Below are positions 1 to 11,240 of a stretch of DNA of 64,000 nt, piece after piece. The translations under genes were made by a program, and so were the position numbers. The stretch is from NCBI GenBank assembly GCA_036365455.1, contig JAWQUS010000009.1:3130001-3194000 (forward strand), in the 5' to 3' direction. The stretch's first letter is position 1; every line of letters begins with the position of its first letter. The notes beneath the pieces were generated by a model. That model saw only the letters and a list, made by a program, of their open reading frames with translations. It was not told the DNA's origin and made no database searches. Source of the DNA: Macrosoma leucophasiata (Eukaryota; Arthropoda; Insecta; Lepidoptera; Hedylidae).

Positions 1-1081
1 TTTAATTCTAACAACATTTGTAGCAGTAACTGTGTAAGAAGCGATATTTTCTTTTTAAATCAAACTGAAGAGATAGTCTGGATAAGTTGACTGACTAAAA
101 ATTGACACAAAAGGAAGGAAGATTAAAAGTATATTTGAAGAACATAAAATGTAACGCTCGCACTTTACATGATATCGGTGAATTTTGTACAGCAAAATTT
201 TCAATCTAAAATTCTTGTGCATTTTTGGTGAAAATGGATTGGCGAGAATCTGGGCGACGAGAATTGAAACATTTCTTGGCTTAATATTGAATCGTATTGC
301 TGTATTATTTACAATGTTTGTTACATTCTATAAAGCTAAATTATTCAAGCTCTGGCTCGCGTAGTATTTTGAATGCTCAACTGTAGGTTTTTACAATTAA
401 TAACGGTATTGCCTGATATGTGTTTCTGCAAGTAATTCGCAGAGAAATGTCTCAAATAAGTAGAATTGTTAAAGTAATTGTTCTGAGAAAAAAACAGGAT
501 TTTAACAATTCCTATTTTAAAAAATTGATTTTTGTAATTCCTTTCTAATGAAACTATTTTTTTTTAATAATGAGCATAACTGCAACTTTGCTTTTCTTCT
601 AATGCTGAGAGGAATAAAATTGCAATCAGTGGCCTTGCCTTGTTTTGTCAGTCGATTGAAAACCCATGTAATATTTTATGAGACTAATGGCCGAATACTC
701 AAACATCACTCAATTTTAAGCAACACTTAAATGTGTGCTATCTCTATCATTTGAATGTGTTTTATTAAGACAGAAGACTTTTAAGTCCCACTTAGATTTA
801 AGTTACGTTTGAGTATTTGGCCGATACATTGATAAACAGAGTTGAACTAAACAAAATTTAACTCGCATGACAATCTTAATGATTCGGATAATTTGTGTAT
901 TACTAAAACGCATTCATTATTGTAAAACTGTATTTTTGGAAAATCGACCTTATAATTACTTCGTTGTTGATGATAAGAATCATATTTTTGATGTTGATAA
1001 TGAATTAAACGTGAAAAAGAAAAGAGAAATAAAAATCAATATAACTTCAAATGTTTATTACCTATTGGATGGTGTTAACAG
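1..1081 (+). other. nAChRalpha6: Intron upstream of the first alternative exon 8
   Basis: AT-rich DNA that must be intronic if the gene continues 5' of the window, because the first recognisable exon at 1082 starts in the middle of the receptor. It ends in an acceptor (AACAG before 1082). I found no further receptor exon in it. Short open frames here, such as 548-730, have no recognisable similarity and no exon-like splice context. Confidence 0.7.
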
Positions 1082-1168
1082 GTATCACGATCTTGTTGTC
1101 GTTGACCGTGTTTCTCAACCTGGTGGCCGAAAAGATGCCGACCACGTCGGATGCAGTGCCCCTTATAG
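1082..1168 (+). CDS. nAChRalpha6: nAChR alpha6, alternative exon 8, first copy (TM2)
   Basis: An 87-bp exon coding for most of pore helix TM2 and the TM2-TM3 linker of a nicotinic acetylcholine receptor subunit, a pentameric cation channel of insect neurons. The peptide begins [17 protein letters not shown] and ends AVPLI plus the first base of a Gly codon. It is preceded by CAG and followed by GGTATC, so the donor is GT at 1169. Entry is in the middle of a Gly codon (the exon starts GT) and exit is after the first base of the next Gly codon. The same phases are seen in the copies at 1840 and 3133, so the three can replace one another but cannot be joined in frame as a functional TM2. It keeps the ring residues L9' and E20'. 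Insect alpha6 is known to have alternative exon 8 forms. Which published letter (8a, 8b, 8c) this is, I cannot say. Confidence 0.93.
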
Positions 1169-1839
1169 GTATCGCACCGTAGGCGCTGGACGTGATGATA
1201 CGTTGTTTCTTATAAATGTTCACTTGGAAGATCTAACTCAACGAATATTACAAGAATTCGCTGCAATAAATTCTGATTAAGAAAATAATTACTTTTATAT
1301 ATAATTTAAAACAGACAAAAGTAACAAATGTATATTTATTAAGATTGTGTTATTACATTCATTATACGCGAGAAAAACTTTATAAACCATGAGATAAATT
1401 GTGATTAATTCTTAATAAGATAATATTTGATAAGAAACAACGTTATGATGAATTATAGTTGGTATTTAGAATGTGGCGATGTTGTGTGTTTTAACTTAGT
1501 ACCCACACCAATCAATTCTCCAGTTCGCAGACTACGTAAAAGGCATGAGGTAAGTATAGATTGTAGGCTGTGAGTGACAACATTTTAGCATCAAACCAGC
1601 ATTTATTTACCACAGAAAAAAAATCAAGTGAATTTTAGGAACCGTCGAATCTGTCTAGTGCTTTATCTGAGCTCTTTGACATTGTCTTTCGGTTAGTTGT
1701 AATTCAGACTGTTAGGTCAGTTTTCGGTCAAGAGGCTTACAATGACTACAGGGAAATAATATGACTGATTGGAGAGTTGTGTAATTTTTTTCCCACCGTG
1801 AAGTTGCTGAGTTAGGGTTAACAATGTGTTTGATTTCAG
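1169..1839 (+). other. nAChRalpha6: Intron between first and second exon 8 copies
   Basis: A 671-bp intron from GT at 1169 to CAG at 1837-1839. A short stretch ending at a strong donor-like GAG/GTAAGTA near 1549-1556 looks exon-like, but no receptor-like peptide is present. Intronic RNA pairing that enforces mutually exclusive splicing could lie here, but I cannot show it by eye. Confidence 0.75.
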
Positions 1840-1926
1840 GAGTCACTATTCTTCTATCGCTGACGGTGTTCCTCAACCTGGTTGCTGAGACCCTGCCGCA
1901 GGTCTCCGACGCAATTCCCCTGTTAG
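1840..1926 (+). CDS. nAChRalpha6: nAChR alpha6, alternative exon 8, second copy (TM2)
   Basis: The second 87-bp version of the TM2 exon, with the peptide [17 protein letters not shown] followed by TLPQVSDAIPLL and a split Gly codon. The acceptor is TTTCAG (1834-1839) and the donor is GT at 1927. It differs from the first copy mainly after E20' (TLPQVSDAIPLL against [12 protein letters not shown]), that is, at the outer mouth and TM2-TM3 linker, which couples ligand binding to gating. Pore-lining L9', V13' and E20' are unchanged. Length and phases match the other two copies exactly. Confidence 0.94.
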
Positions 1927-3132
1927 GTACACTACCCACACCTTAACTCCACCATTTCAGTCCCACTTTCCCATTATTATTTTATTTCTTCATCACTTTT
2001 TTTTTTTCTACTTCATATTTTATTCTCATATTATTTACATTTGTATCTATCATTATTTTCATCTAAATAAAATTATAAATTTATTATTTTAAAACATTAC
2101 AAGGAGTAAATTATGTATGTTAAATTATTTTAGTGGTTCAGTCAGTTCAGAGTTTATTAGATTTTTATACATGTATCAGATATTAATTGAAATGCTTCGA
2201 ATATCAATTTGCTTTATGCTATTGGGAGATCAATTTTTTTTTCAATTTTGTATGAGAGCTGTAATTTAAGTAATAAAAATTAGTACATTTCAAGTGAACA
2301 AGTCTTGGAATCGATTTCGTGATCTTGTTTCTGCTTCTGCTTCATAATTATCTATTTTATTTAGTTTTCAATTTACTCTACGTGACTTTATTAACCGATC
2401 AAACAATCATAACTGCTCTATTCTACCCGACATTACTACTACACTGTATAAATATTTTATACAATTTTACAAACAGTAATTGTAATGTCTAATTTATATT
2501 TTAATGATATGCATTTATGAACATATTAGCTACTTACTGTATAACATTTCATGCAAGAAAATGTTTTATACAAATAGCATGGCATGCATTTGAACATCTC
2601 ATGATTAAATAATAATATTGGATGCTAAAGGTAAGTTGTATATGTTTTGTAAATGTTATTTTACTATTATATCTTAATATTTTACCTTGTGACTCCTTAA
2701 CTTTTTTCAGTCTTAACACGCAATCGATTCCATGGTGTATGTGTTTTTAATGTGTATTTTGGTGTTTATTTTAAATATGGCGACAACTGCCATGCATTTG
2801 ATACTTGGAGGGTGGTATGGGTTTTAAATTGCAAATATTCTGTAAATGAATCACCAAATATGTATAAAATGAAAATTAATTTGGAAAATATAAAACAACA
2901 ATTAAAAAAAAACATCTTAAATAGTCTTTGCATGAATATTTTATTCTGTTCTCTTTATGATTTCACTTGAGCCCTAATTACCAACTGCACACTAACTGAT
3001 AAGGAAGGTTTCCCAAGCCATACGAAGTGTTGAAGTGGATGGGACACTTACTATGCTCGTTGGGTTCACAGACATTAATTGTAAATACAAAAGTTTTGTT
3101 TTTTTCATAGAATTGTATATTGATCTTTGCAG
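1927..3132 (+). other. nAChRalpha6: Intron between second and third exon 8 copies
   Basis: A 1,206-bp intron, AT-rich, ending in TTTGCAG before 3133. No coding similarity was recognised; the frame at 2752-2970 is low-complexity and not exon-like. Confidence 0.75.
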
Positions 3133-3219
3133 GTGTTACAATTCTCCTGTCACAAACTGTATTCTCTCTATTGGTGGGACACGTCATCACAAAAACCTCA
3201 GAGGCGATCCCCCTAATAG
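3133..3219 (+). CDS. nAChRalpha6: nAChR alpha6, alternative exon 8, third and divergent copy (TM2)
   Basis: The third 87-bp TM2 exon, with the peptide GVTILLSQTVFSLLVGH followed by VITKTSEAIPLI and a split Gly codon. The acceptor is TTTGCAG and the donor is GTGAGA at 3220. Counting in the usual TM2 scheme (exon starts at 4'), it keeps L9' but has Gln at 11', Ser at 15', Gly at 19' and His at 20', where the other two copies have Leu, Leu, Ala and Glu. The open frame, perfect splice phases and conserved length argue that it is used and is not a decayed copy. Loss of the 20' acidic ring should change conductance or calcium permeability; this is inference from vertebrate alpha7 work. Confidence 0.9.
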
Positions 3220-5361
3220 GTGAGAAATACGCGTTTGCTATAAAATCGTTGGTCCTAAATAATCTGATACTAAATACTAATTCAAGAAAATTTATTTCTG
3301 TTAAAATAAATTCAAGAATGGATTATGGGGAATATTCATGTATGTAACAGTCAAACTATAAAGTCGTTAAGATAATGTTCCTCCGTCCATTCTTATAACA
3401 AAATATAACAATGTTCTAAATAGATTGCATTTTCTAGCTTTTAAATTTAAAGGAGAGCATAGTTTCTCTGCCTTTTCTACTAGCATTAGAGCATCGGAGT
3501 CTGAGCCAAATCTATGCTTTGACAATTTGTCGGTTCTATCAATACTTGAAATGGACATGCACTTAATCGCGCTACAGTCAATCTTTATCTATTGCTACGT
3601 AAAATATCTTCTCAGGTACGTTTAATGGCATCTTTTGATCTTCTTGTAATGTATTAAAATAACATTTTACTGTCTCTAAGTGTCCATTCATGACGATTCC
3701 TTTTATATCAACATTTCACTCTAACTTTTATTTTGTTTATTTTATTTTTAAACAACAATTGGCTTCGTGGACTAGTCTCTCTGTGACATCTGTCGTCAGA
3801 TCTTGGTAGCATGAACAATAAACATTATGAAGCTAAGAACATAAACGCACAACTCTCCTAATTTAAAAATATAAACAAGCTTAAATTAAACATTTCGTTT
3901 GCTTGTAGTTGTCTAAAGGTTTAAAAGTTAAACGGTGGTTAAAATCAGCAAAGTGGATGCGGGTAGCGAGGGTCCAGCCTCCAAGTATCTAGCGAATCTT
4001 GGATCTCTAACTTTGTTTGGTGTGTCTGTATCTACATTCATAACTGTTAACCTCATTACAATATTCGTAAAGGTTTGAACATATCTAGTTGATGCCTTTA
4101 TAATTTCCGATTCACCTCTAATAACTTTCGATATTTTAACAACCCGTAAGGGAGTTGGCATAAATATGCATTGTAAGAGAATATCATTGATGTTATCATG
4201 GTTAATTTCAGTTATTAGAGGTAATAATGCTAAGTTGGGTCTATAATGTTAGCATCAAACTACTTAACTTTCATTTTTAAGTTATCATATTTTAGATCTT
4301 AGAAATAAAACTGATATTGGAGATTGTACTGTTGTATAATTCGTGTTAGTCAAGTAAATGTTGTTTTGTGCGGTGATGTTTTCTTCGATGAGAAAAACAT
4401 CATCTTTAATCACTAAAAATTCAAGTTCACATGAGAGAGAGAGGCCAATTTTAGCAAAAAGCCGTTGATGTTAAATAGTAAAATATATTTATTTTTACTT
4501 TACTTGACTTTAATAATAAATTTTAAATTTGCTATACATTTGTTCGTTTGTTCTATTTTTTACGTCAATGTGCAATACGAGACGAAGAAACCTGTTTAAT
4601 GTATAAATATTATAACTGTTGCAATTAAAGGGAAAATATTGTAGTAAGTATATTTATGTTCAATTTATAATTATTATACGTAGGTACCAATACAATTTCA
4701 ACTAAGTTCAATAAGAACAATTACATAATTCAAGAAACGTGTAAATATATTTTAAGAAAAGATTGTTAACATAGTAGTCCCATCTTATTGACAAATCATG
4801 GTGTTAGATATATCTTACTCAAATTCTTATTGTATTTTCAACTTCATTCATTTTGATAAAGCGGATTTAAATAATCATATCTATATTCTCAATATTTGAA
4901 CATATCCAGTTTTCAATATCATTAATTCAAATAATAATAGCATGTGTAAGTGCATGATATTTAATTGCATGATGTGTGTTTGACTTAGAAAATGAAATAA
5001 ACAAGTTTGTTCTCAATAAGCGTACCTATCTATAAATAATTATATTATAATTTTAACGTACTTAATTTTCTCCTTAACAGTAAATTGTAGCTTACGTTAC
5101 TATTGATTGGAAATAATAATTTGACTAAATCAATAAATGCATAGTAAGAAACATTTTGTTCAACATATTACGGTATAAGTAATTCAATTATTTATTTAGT
5201 AAAAGTGTGTGCAACAAAATGTTATATTAATATAAATTGCGTAACATGTTGGATAATTATTTAAATATTAGTACAAATGTAATAAAACAAGCTTAAATTA
5301 AATATATTAAGATAGTAAGGGTTGGAGAATAGGGTATTACAGCAGAATATTGTGAATGCAG
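3220..5361 (+). other. nAChRalpha6: Intron between exon 8 set and exon 9
   Basis: A 2,142-bp AT-rich intron ending AATGCAG at 5361. The minus-strand frame at 3928-4161 shows no known family. No transposon was recognised. Confidence 0.75.
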
Positions 5362-5471
5362 GAACTTACTTCAACTGCATCATGTTTATGGTGGCGTCGT
5401 CAGTGGTGCTGACTGTCGTAGTGCTCAACTACCACCACCGGACAGCAGACATACATGAGATGCCGCAGTGG
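5362..5471 (+). CDS. nAChRalpha6: nAChR alpha6 exon 9 (TM3)
   Basis: A 110-bp exon coding for transmembrane helix 3. Its first two bases (GA) complete the Gly codon opened by any of the three exon 8 copies. The peptide then reads TYFNCIMFMVASSVVLTVVV, continues with LNYHHRTADIHEMPQW and ends at a full TGG codon. The acceptor is TGCAG and the donor GTAAGT. The N-terminal glycine corresponds, as far as I can align it, to the residue changed in the G275E spinosad resistance allele of thrips alpha6. This window carries glycine (GGA across the junction), the susceptible form. Confidence 0.95.
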
Positions 5472-6140
5472 GTAAGTGCAGTAACTAAATCATTGTTTTC
5501 AAGTTTATTGATGATGATGAACATCTTGAACTCTCATTCTATTATACATTAGTCCTTTTACTCTTTTCATTGAAGACTTAAGCAATATTACGTTATATTG
5601 CCGAATTTGAAACAGACGTCTCATACGTGATTTTTGTAATCCTAAATGACAAAGAAACATTTTGACTTTTAAGGCAGGTTTGCGTAATGTAACATGCAAT
5701 GTAACGCGTAATGAAATAATTTGTCGTCCACATTGTCGCAATGTATTATGCAATGTAACAGAATTCCCATAGTGTTGCCCCCACGGCTTGTGCGCACAAA
5801 CCGAGCATTACAACTCGTGCGCGCTACGCTCATTCCAATTGTCGGTTTTTTCGCCGAACACAAAAGGGCGAGCAGTGTGGACGGAGCGTCAGTGTGGACG
5901 GGTTGTGTGTATCTTTACTGCGGAACGAGTAGTAACGAGACTGAGCTATGTTCGCCGCGTGCATGCCGAAAACAATGTTGAGCACGTACATGCTCGGTTC
6001 GTGCGCGACCTGCGTTAACATTTATGAAATCCTCCTTTCATGTTACATTGCATGATACATTTCGCAAATTTGTACTCGCCTTTAGTTTTTTTTTAATCCA
6101 AAAAGATAACAACTGATAAATTATTTTTTTTATGTAACAG
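5472..6140 (+). other. nAChRalpha6: Intron between exons 9 and 10, mostly filled by a MITE
   Basis: A 669-bp intron with a TTTTTTTATGTAACAG acceptor. About 410 bp of it are the inverted-repeat element listed at 5671-6082, which ends only 58 bp before exon 10. Confidence 0.8.
5671..6082. mobile_element. MITE-like element with inverted ends in the receptor intron
   Basis: The left end (AAGGCAGGTTTGCGTAATGT, then AACATGCAATGTAAC) is mirrored at the right end (GTTACATTGCATGATACATT, then TCGCAAATTTGTACTCGCCTT). The arms are imperfect and about 45 bp long. The interior is GC-richer than the intron and has several GTGCGC/GCGCAC motifs. No transposase is present. The target-site duplication is not clear, so the superfamily is open. 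Small frames on both strands inside it are by-products of the GC-rich interior. Confidence 0.65.
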
Positions 6141-6367
6141 ATTAAAACAGTATTCCTGCAATGGCTACCATGGTTCCTACGAATGTCGAGGCCGGGGAAG
6201 AAGATAACGAGGAAAACTATAATGATGAACTCTCGAATGAGGGAGCTGGAGTTGAAGGAGCGGTCTTCCAAGTCGCTACTAGCGAATGTGTTAGATATAG
6301 ATGACGATTTCAGACATGCACCGCCGCCGCCTAATAGTACTGCGTCGACGGGAAACTTAGGTCCAGG
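6141..6367 (+). CDS. nAChRalpha6: nAChR alpha6 exon 10 (start of TM3-TM4 loop)
   Basis: A 227-bp exon for the first part of the large intracellular loop. It begins IKTVFLQWLPWFLRMSRPGK, the short amphipathic segment after TM3 found in all nAChR subunits, then runs through RELELKERSSKSLLANVLD and DDDFRHAPPPPNSTASTGN. RSSKSLLANVLDIDDDFRH is the alpha6 signature that separates it from alpha5 and alpha7. The acceptor is TAACAG. It ends two bases into a Gly codon at a GTATGT donor. The proline run lies in the variable part of the loop. Confidence 0.95.
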
Positions 6368-6676
6368 GTATGTTAATTTTAGTTCCATTATCATCGTTGT
6401 CATCATAATCATTCGGGTGTAATCTTTCAAGTAAAGTCCTGATCATACGCGTGAGATCGACATGGTAATATCTGTTTAACGTTAGGGATAGCTTCAACTT
6501 CAAGTTTTGAAAACAACAGAGCCCTCCATAAAAAAATTCCCAACATTTTGGGGGTTCTGTCGTAATTTTCAGGTGGATTGTTTTATTTTAATCTTGAAAG
6601 TTCGAAGCTGTCTTGTGGGCGTAACTTCTGGTAGGATTAGAAAATTTATTTGAATCACAACTAAATATTTGACCAG
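6368..6676 (+). other. nAChRalpha6: Intron between exons 10 and 11
   Basis: A 309-bp intron with a GACCAG acceptor. Nothing else recognised. Confidence 0.8.
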
Positions 6677-6880
6677 GTGCTCAATATTCCGGACGGACTT
6701 CCGAAGGTCTTTCGTCCGGCCTTCCACGATGGAGGATGTGGGCGGTGGGCTGGGTAGCCACCACCGGGAACTGCATCTCATCTTGAGGGAGTTGCAGTTC
6801 ATCACCGCGAGGATGAAGAAGGCGGACGAAGAAGCCGAGCTCATCAGTGACTGGAAGTTTGCAGCGATGGTTGTGGATAG
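6677..6880 (+). CDS. nAChRalpha6: nAChR alpha6 exon 11 (end of TM3-TM4 loop, MA helix)
   Basis: A 204-bp exon that completes the intracellular loop. The first base closes the Gly codon of exon 10, followed by [18 protein letters not shown], a glycine-rich stretch ([10 protein letters not shown]), and the conserved membrane-associated helix [19 protein letters not shown] with [20 protein letters not shown]. The MA helix forms part of the cytoplasmic vestibule and influences conductance. The donor GTAATA follows a split Arg codon. Confidence 0.95.
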
Positions 6881-7718
6881 GTAATATTATTTTTAAAATA
6901 ACTACACTCTTCACTGATACATATATGCCAATGCTATTAAAGACACCTTTGTCCTCGTACCTACGTATCACTTCAGCTGAAAAACGTCCACTGCTGGACA
7001 AAGACTTCCCCAAAGACGCCCACAACAGTTTTGTGTGATGCGTTATTAAGGGAGAATATGCCATAATCACCACGCTTGGTTTTCCCGCGGCAGTACTATT
7101 TGCCTTCAATTGTATTAATTTGTATTATCCAAATATAATAGCAATTTCTTTTAAAAAATATTTAAAATTATTAATCAAAAATTACCGTCTTCTGGAAATT
7201 ATGCGAAATTGTAAACGTACGTAGTACTTGAACTAGTGCACGCAAACCACTGTGCACTGTCGATAAAGTGAAAAAACAGTGAATATTCCTTAATATTTAG
7301 AGTAAATAAGCTCACGTGACTTGTGATACGACTTAACTATAAAAAAAGAATATTAAAGATCGATCATACTATCAAGACAAAATCCATTAAAATTTCACCG
7401 TGTATAGATAGGTGACTCTTGTGTTTTCCTATAATAAATTAATTTAATTAAATATCCAACTTATTTTGATTTAAACAATGTTAAATATTGAAAGATCCGT
7501 CAATTATTGAATACATTGATAAATAAATATGAAATTATTTGCTGTTGCTGTGCAAAATATGTTTATTGAATATTGTAGATTAAGAATTTTTTAGATTGAA
7601 AAGCAACGAGTTTTCAAAATTAAAAACGGGCCGTGGTAGGTTTTATCGTCTTACAAACATAGAAATTTTACACTGTTTCTTCTTAGTTGTAATACTTAAA
7701 AGTGAATTTGTCCACCAG
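6881..7718 (+). other. nAChRalpha6: Intron between exons 11 and 12
   Basis: An 838-bp intron that includes an RTE-like repeat fragment (listed at 6955-7097). The rest is AT-rich with nothing recognised. The acceptor is TCCACCAG. Confidence 0.8.
6955..7097 (+). repeat. LINE-derived fragment in the intron, related to 61722-61905
   Basis: Contains CAGCTGAAAAACGTCCACTG followed by CTGGACAAAGACTTCCCCAAAG, a repeat tail I know as common in Lepidoptera, and then ATGCCATAATCACCACGCTT. The same words occur inverted at 61722-61905. No coding capacity. Confidence 0.6.
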
Positions 7719-7803
7719 GTTTTGCCTGTACGTGTTCACATTTTTCACAATCGTCGCGACGGTGGCTGTGTTGCTCTCCGCGCCACATATCATCGTGCAC
7801 TGA
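7719..7803 (+). CDS. nAChRalpha6: nAChR alpha6 terminal exon 12 (TM4 and stop)
   Basis: The first base completes the Arg codon of exon 11. The peptide FCLYVFTFFTIVATVAVLLS continues APHIIVH to TGA at 7801-7803. This is the fourth transmembrane helix with a very short extracellular tail, as in other insect alpha6 subunits. An unrelated frame at 7596-7889 overlaps it in another phase and is not real. Confidence 0.95.
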
Positions 7804-10800
7804 ACACCCGACCCACCGGGACCTTCCAGCCCCGACTCTACGAGAGAACTAATCATAGAACTATTTGTAATTATAATTATATATATTAACGTGGTTCAAA
7901 CGCACACGTCTCCATTAACTAAGTCGAAAGACGGTAAATAATAACTTAATACGTTACATAGCGTAGTTAAGTCCAGCATTATTATAATTATAAAACGATT
8001 GTGATGTTGAATAGAATGTTATACAGATAAATGTTGACGAGTATAATTTGTTAAAGATATAATTATATTTCTAATTGATACGGTTAAAGATGTATTTAAA
8101 TATGTTTTAGTTGAAGGTAAATTGACAGATACTTTGGTTCATATACAAGATGGATTAGTTGAAATTTATATTTTATGTATAACATTTAAGGAGTGCATTA
8201 CGCATTGTTCGCGGTTCGACAAACACGATTCAGTTGAAATTTTCGCCAACGTAAAGGAAACTAATCCGCAAAGGAAATCTAAGGAATGGAATTAGGTACA
8301 TTTGACAAAAAGATTGAAATCTGAGATTAGCTATCCTTAATACAAGTAAATGAGGGATCATTAACGATGACATTACCTTAGGGTATTAAGTAATGTACAT
8401 AACATAAAAGATCAAATATTACTAGTGAAAATAGATTACGGCGTTAAATTACGTTTTAAAGAGTTTTTACTCGGATGTTTGATTTGAATTCGGTTCTTTG
8501 TTTTGTATAGAGAGGATTTTATTTAAATTTAGAATTAGTTCACATAATATATATACTTCAGGGAATTGTTGTTTGTTGTGGAATTGATACGGAATCAGCA
8601 ATTAATGGAACCAAAGTAAAGTAAGTAAAAAAGTTAAAGTGTAGGGGACAGATTAAATTGAATGTTAAAACTTAATTAAGCCTCGGAACTAAATGAATGG
8701 AGACATTGAATCATTTAGGTTATTTGTATACAATCGATAAATATTACGTTGTGTACGAGATGAATATGTGTATTAGTAGATTGTGAAGATCGTTAATTCC
8801 TTTAGCACGATATAAGATGGATAGTATTAGATAGACGATTAACGCAATTGTTATTATTTTATATAGAACAATAATTTGAAAACACAGAATAGACAATTAG
8901 GAAAAGTATGAACACTGCTGATTATATCCATAACATTATTAACGATATAGAAATGAATATTTCGAATGTGTATTTGTATATAAATAAAGAAAATGCGGAA
9001 AAAGACTACGATTCATTATTCAATATAAATAAACATTTAAATAAACATCTTTTGGATATGTAAAGGGTGTCGGATTGATTGTTAAACCTAAAAAAATCGT
9101 CACTGTTGACCATCTTAAAATCTCTCTCCTGATATACTGAAGCAGTCTTCGCTTCGAGTGACAATCTTGTAACTCATGTAGAACGAATCCTTTAGCACGT
9201 ACTGTAGAATTAGTGACTATATCGTAACATAGGTATTATTTAACAAGATTAACATTTATTCAAATCTTTATCTATGTCCGTTCCTCAATTTCGCTCTTAT
9301 AGGTGTCGTGATAGCCTAGTGAATGTCGTGTCCCTAATTAAATTAGGTTAAAAAATATTTTAAGTGAGCTCACTAATTTAAATAGAGTAAATATTATGCA
9401 TCTCTATGTGTTTTTTGTAATCAACAATTGGATGTATATTGTTTGTTTTTTCCTCTATATGATTTTTGGGTGGGGTCATGTAATTTTAACTTAGCTTTCA
9501 TATGCACTGTTTATGTATGTTATAATTTGGTTACGTCAAGCGAGTTGTCTTGATGAAACACTTAAATGTGGAATTATTGCTGAATTATTATTATACGCGC
9601 TTGATGTAATTATGTCTTCATGTTTGAATGTCCTTTCTTGGATGATGGAATGTAAGGATCGATAAGTTGATGACGAACTGAGTGGTTAATGATTTAATTA
9701 TCTTTGTAGGGTATATTTGTGTTTAAGAAGTTTATATGATGTTTTATATTGTAATATTTATGTTGTAATATACCGTGTGGTGCTCGAACTATATCATGAA
9801 CTGTTCATTTAAAATTATATCTCAGTTTATAGAATTATCATTTGCTTTCTTACCTCACTGGTATGATTGTTATATTTAATCGGATGTTATGTGACCCTTC
9901 GTATTTATAAGTTGTTTGGAAGTGCTGACAATTGGAAAAAATAAAAATGATTGGTATGTTTAATTAGATTTGTTAGTGCCAAAAGTTTAGGGTTTATAAA
10001 TATTGAATTAAGTTGGATTATAGGGGTATAAATAAAAATTAAAGTTGACAATTTTACTATAAACTAAAAAAACGAACTAGGGTCTTTGTTAACCTGTAAT
10101 TTAACATAATGTTGATGGTAGCATTGGACCGCATCGACGGGTCAATCATCCAATTTTAAAATCTTAGTTTGTTTAAAAAAATTGTAATGAGAGGTTGTGA
10201 CACGATTTTAAACGCCCGTGGGTTGCGATTCAATGTTTCATAAATATATACATTTAAAACTGTGAGCGTAGAGTGATCTACTAATAAAATAATTTTTAAA
10301 AAGATTTTAAAATGAACTGGCCACATCGGGTCCAGGATAAAACGTACAAATTGAACATACATTCTTCATCTGCAGTGCAATTATTTTATATAGAACGCTT
10401 CTAAATATTTCATCTGAAGCAACTCACAATAAGAAAAGACTAAAGATGTTGAACATTTATTGAAAATAACGTGTTGAATAACCGTATTACAAAATGTTGA
10501 AGCCTTGTTTGCATTCAGAGATAAAAAAGTTATAGTTTATGAGTATTTCAATAAATGTAAACATGCATTAATATAATCGGAAAGATTCATTATAATGTAC
10601 AATTCATATAATTTAATAAGCAACATAACATACCAATTCTGAATGAATAATTATAAATGCCGGAATTGCGGATAGATTTATATGATACAGTCAAACAACA
10701 GAAAGCTGCCATTTTAATCCCATATTCATTTTATATTTTATTTGTAATTTGTGAGCAGGAAAGGGACAACGTTTGTGAATTTTGAAATTAAACTGAATAA

Positions 10801-10946
10801 TGAGATTGAAATATTTAAATTCATTTGAGATAGGAATTACCAGTGTTAATGTTCGAGCGTTCATTTTGTTTTTGCGCCAAGCAAATATCCTTTTTTCTTA
10901 GACACAATCGATTATTGCAATCTACATAGATAAATTAGAACAAAGA
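7804..10946 (+). other. 3' UTR and downstream AT-rich DNA
   Basis: The untranslated end of the receptor gene starts here. I cannot fix the cleavage site; clustered AATAAA words at about 8990-9055 are possible poly(A) signals. A 51-codon frame at 8908-9063 is open but AT-rich and unlike anything known to me. No repeat or RNA gene was recognised up to 10946. Confidence 0.4.
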
Positions 10947-11240
10947 TTTTTTTTTTTTTTTAATGTTTTAAAAGTGGCAAACAAGCATACAGTTCACATT
11001 GATGTTAAGTGATGACTGCAGCCTATAGACACCCACACAATGACCAGAGGTAAAAATGCAGGTGCGTTACCACTCCTGAGGCCTAAGGTGTTATGCCTCT
11101 GTGCCGGAAATTACAGGGCCGTACATTACCAACTGACCGGAACACGATAGTGCAGAACACTACCATTTAGCGGCAAGTATATTAGGTAATGCGGTGGTGC
11201 CTACGCCCGCGAGCTCCGTCACTGGAGCTCTACCACCAGT
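10947..11240 (-). repeat. SINE-like family A, full-length copy
   Basis: Read on the minus strand it begins ACTGGTGGTAGAGCTCCAGT, passes through CTATCGTGTTCCG and CTGCAGTCATCACTTAACAT, and ends in an A-rich tail (T-run at 10947-10961 on +). About 285 bp. AAAGATT occurs at both borders (10942-10948 and 11243-11249), a fitting target-site duplication for LINE-driven insertion. The 5' GGTGGTAGAGC and a downstream GTTCCGGTC weakly resemble pol III A and B boxes. No protein is coded. Confidence 0.8.

Noticed and set aside
867..1280. A 137-codon frame read as a protein
   Set aside because: It runs through the first exon 8 copy in the wrong phase; the receptor phase gives the TM2 peptide with correct splice sites.
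1500..1556. A cryptic exon with a strong donor between the first two exon 8 copies
   Set aside because: The donor-like GAG/GTAAGTA is good but no acceptor or receptor-like peptide fits; a fourth exon 8 is excluded because no TM2 words are present.
3928..4161. A minus-strand frame of 77 codons in the receptor intron
   Set aside because: No known family and no exon borders; likely chance.
8908..9063. A 51-codon open frame downstream of the receptor gene
   Set aside because: AT-rich, Asn/Ile/Lys-biased, no similarity recognised and no promoter or splice context; probably chance in the 3' UTR.
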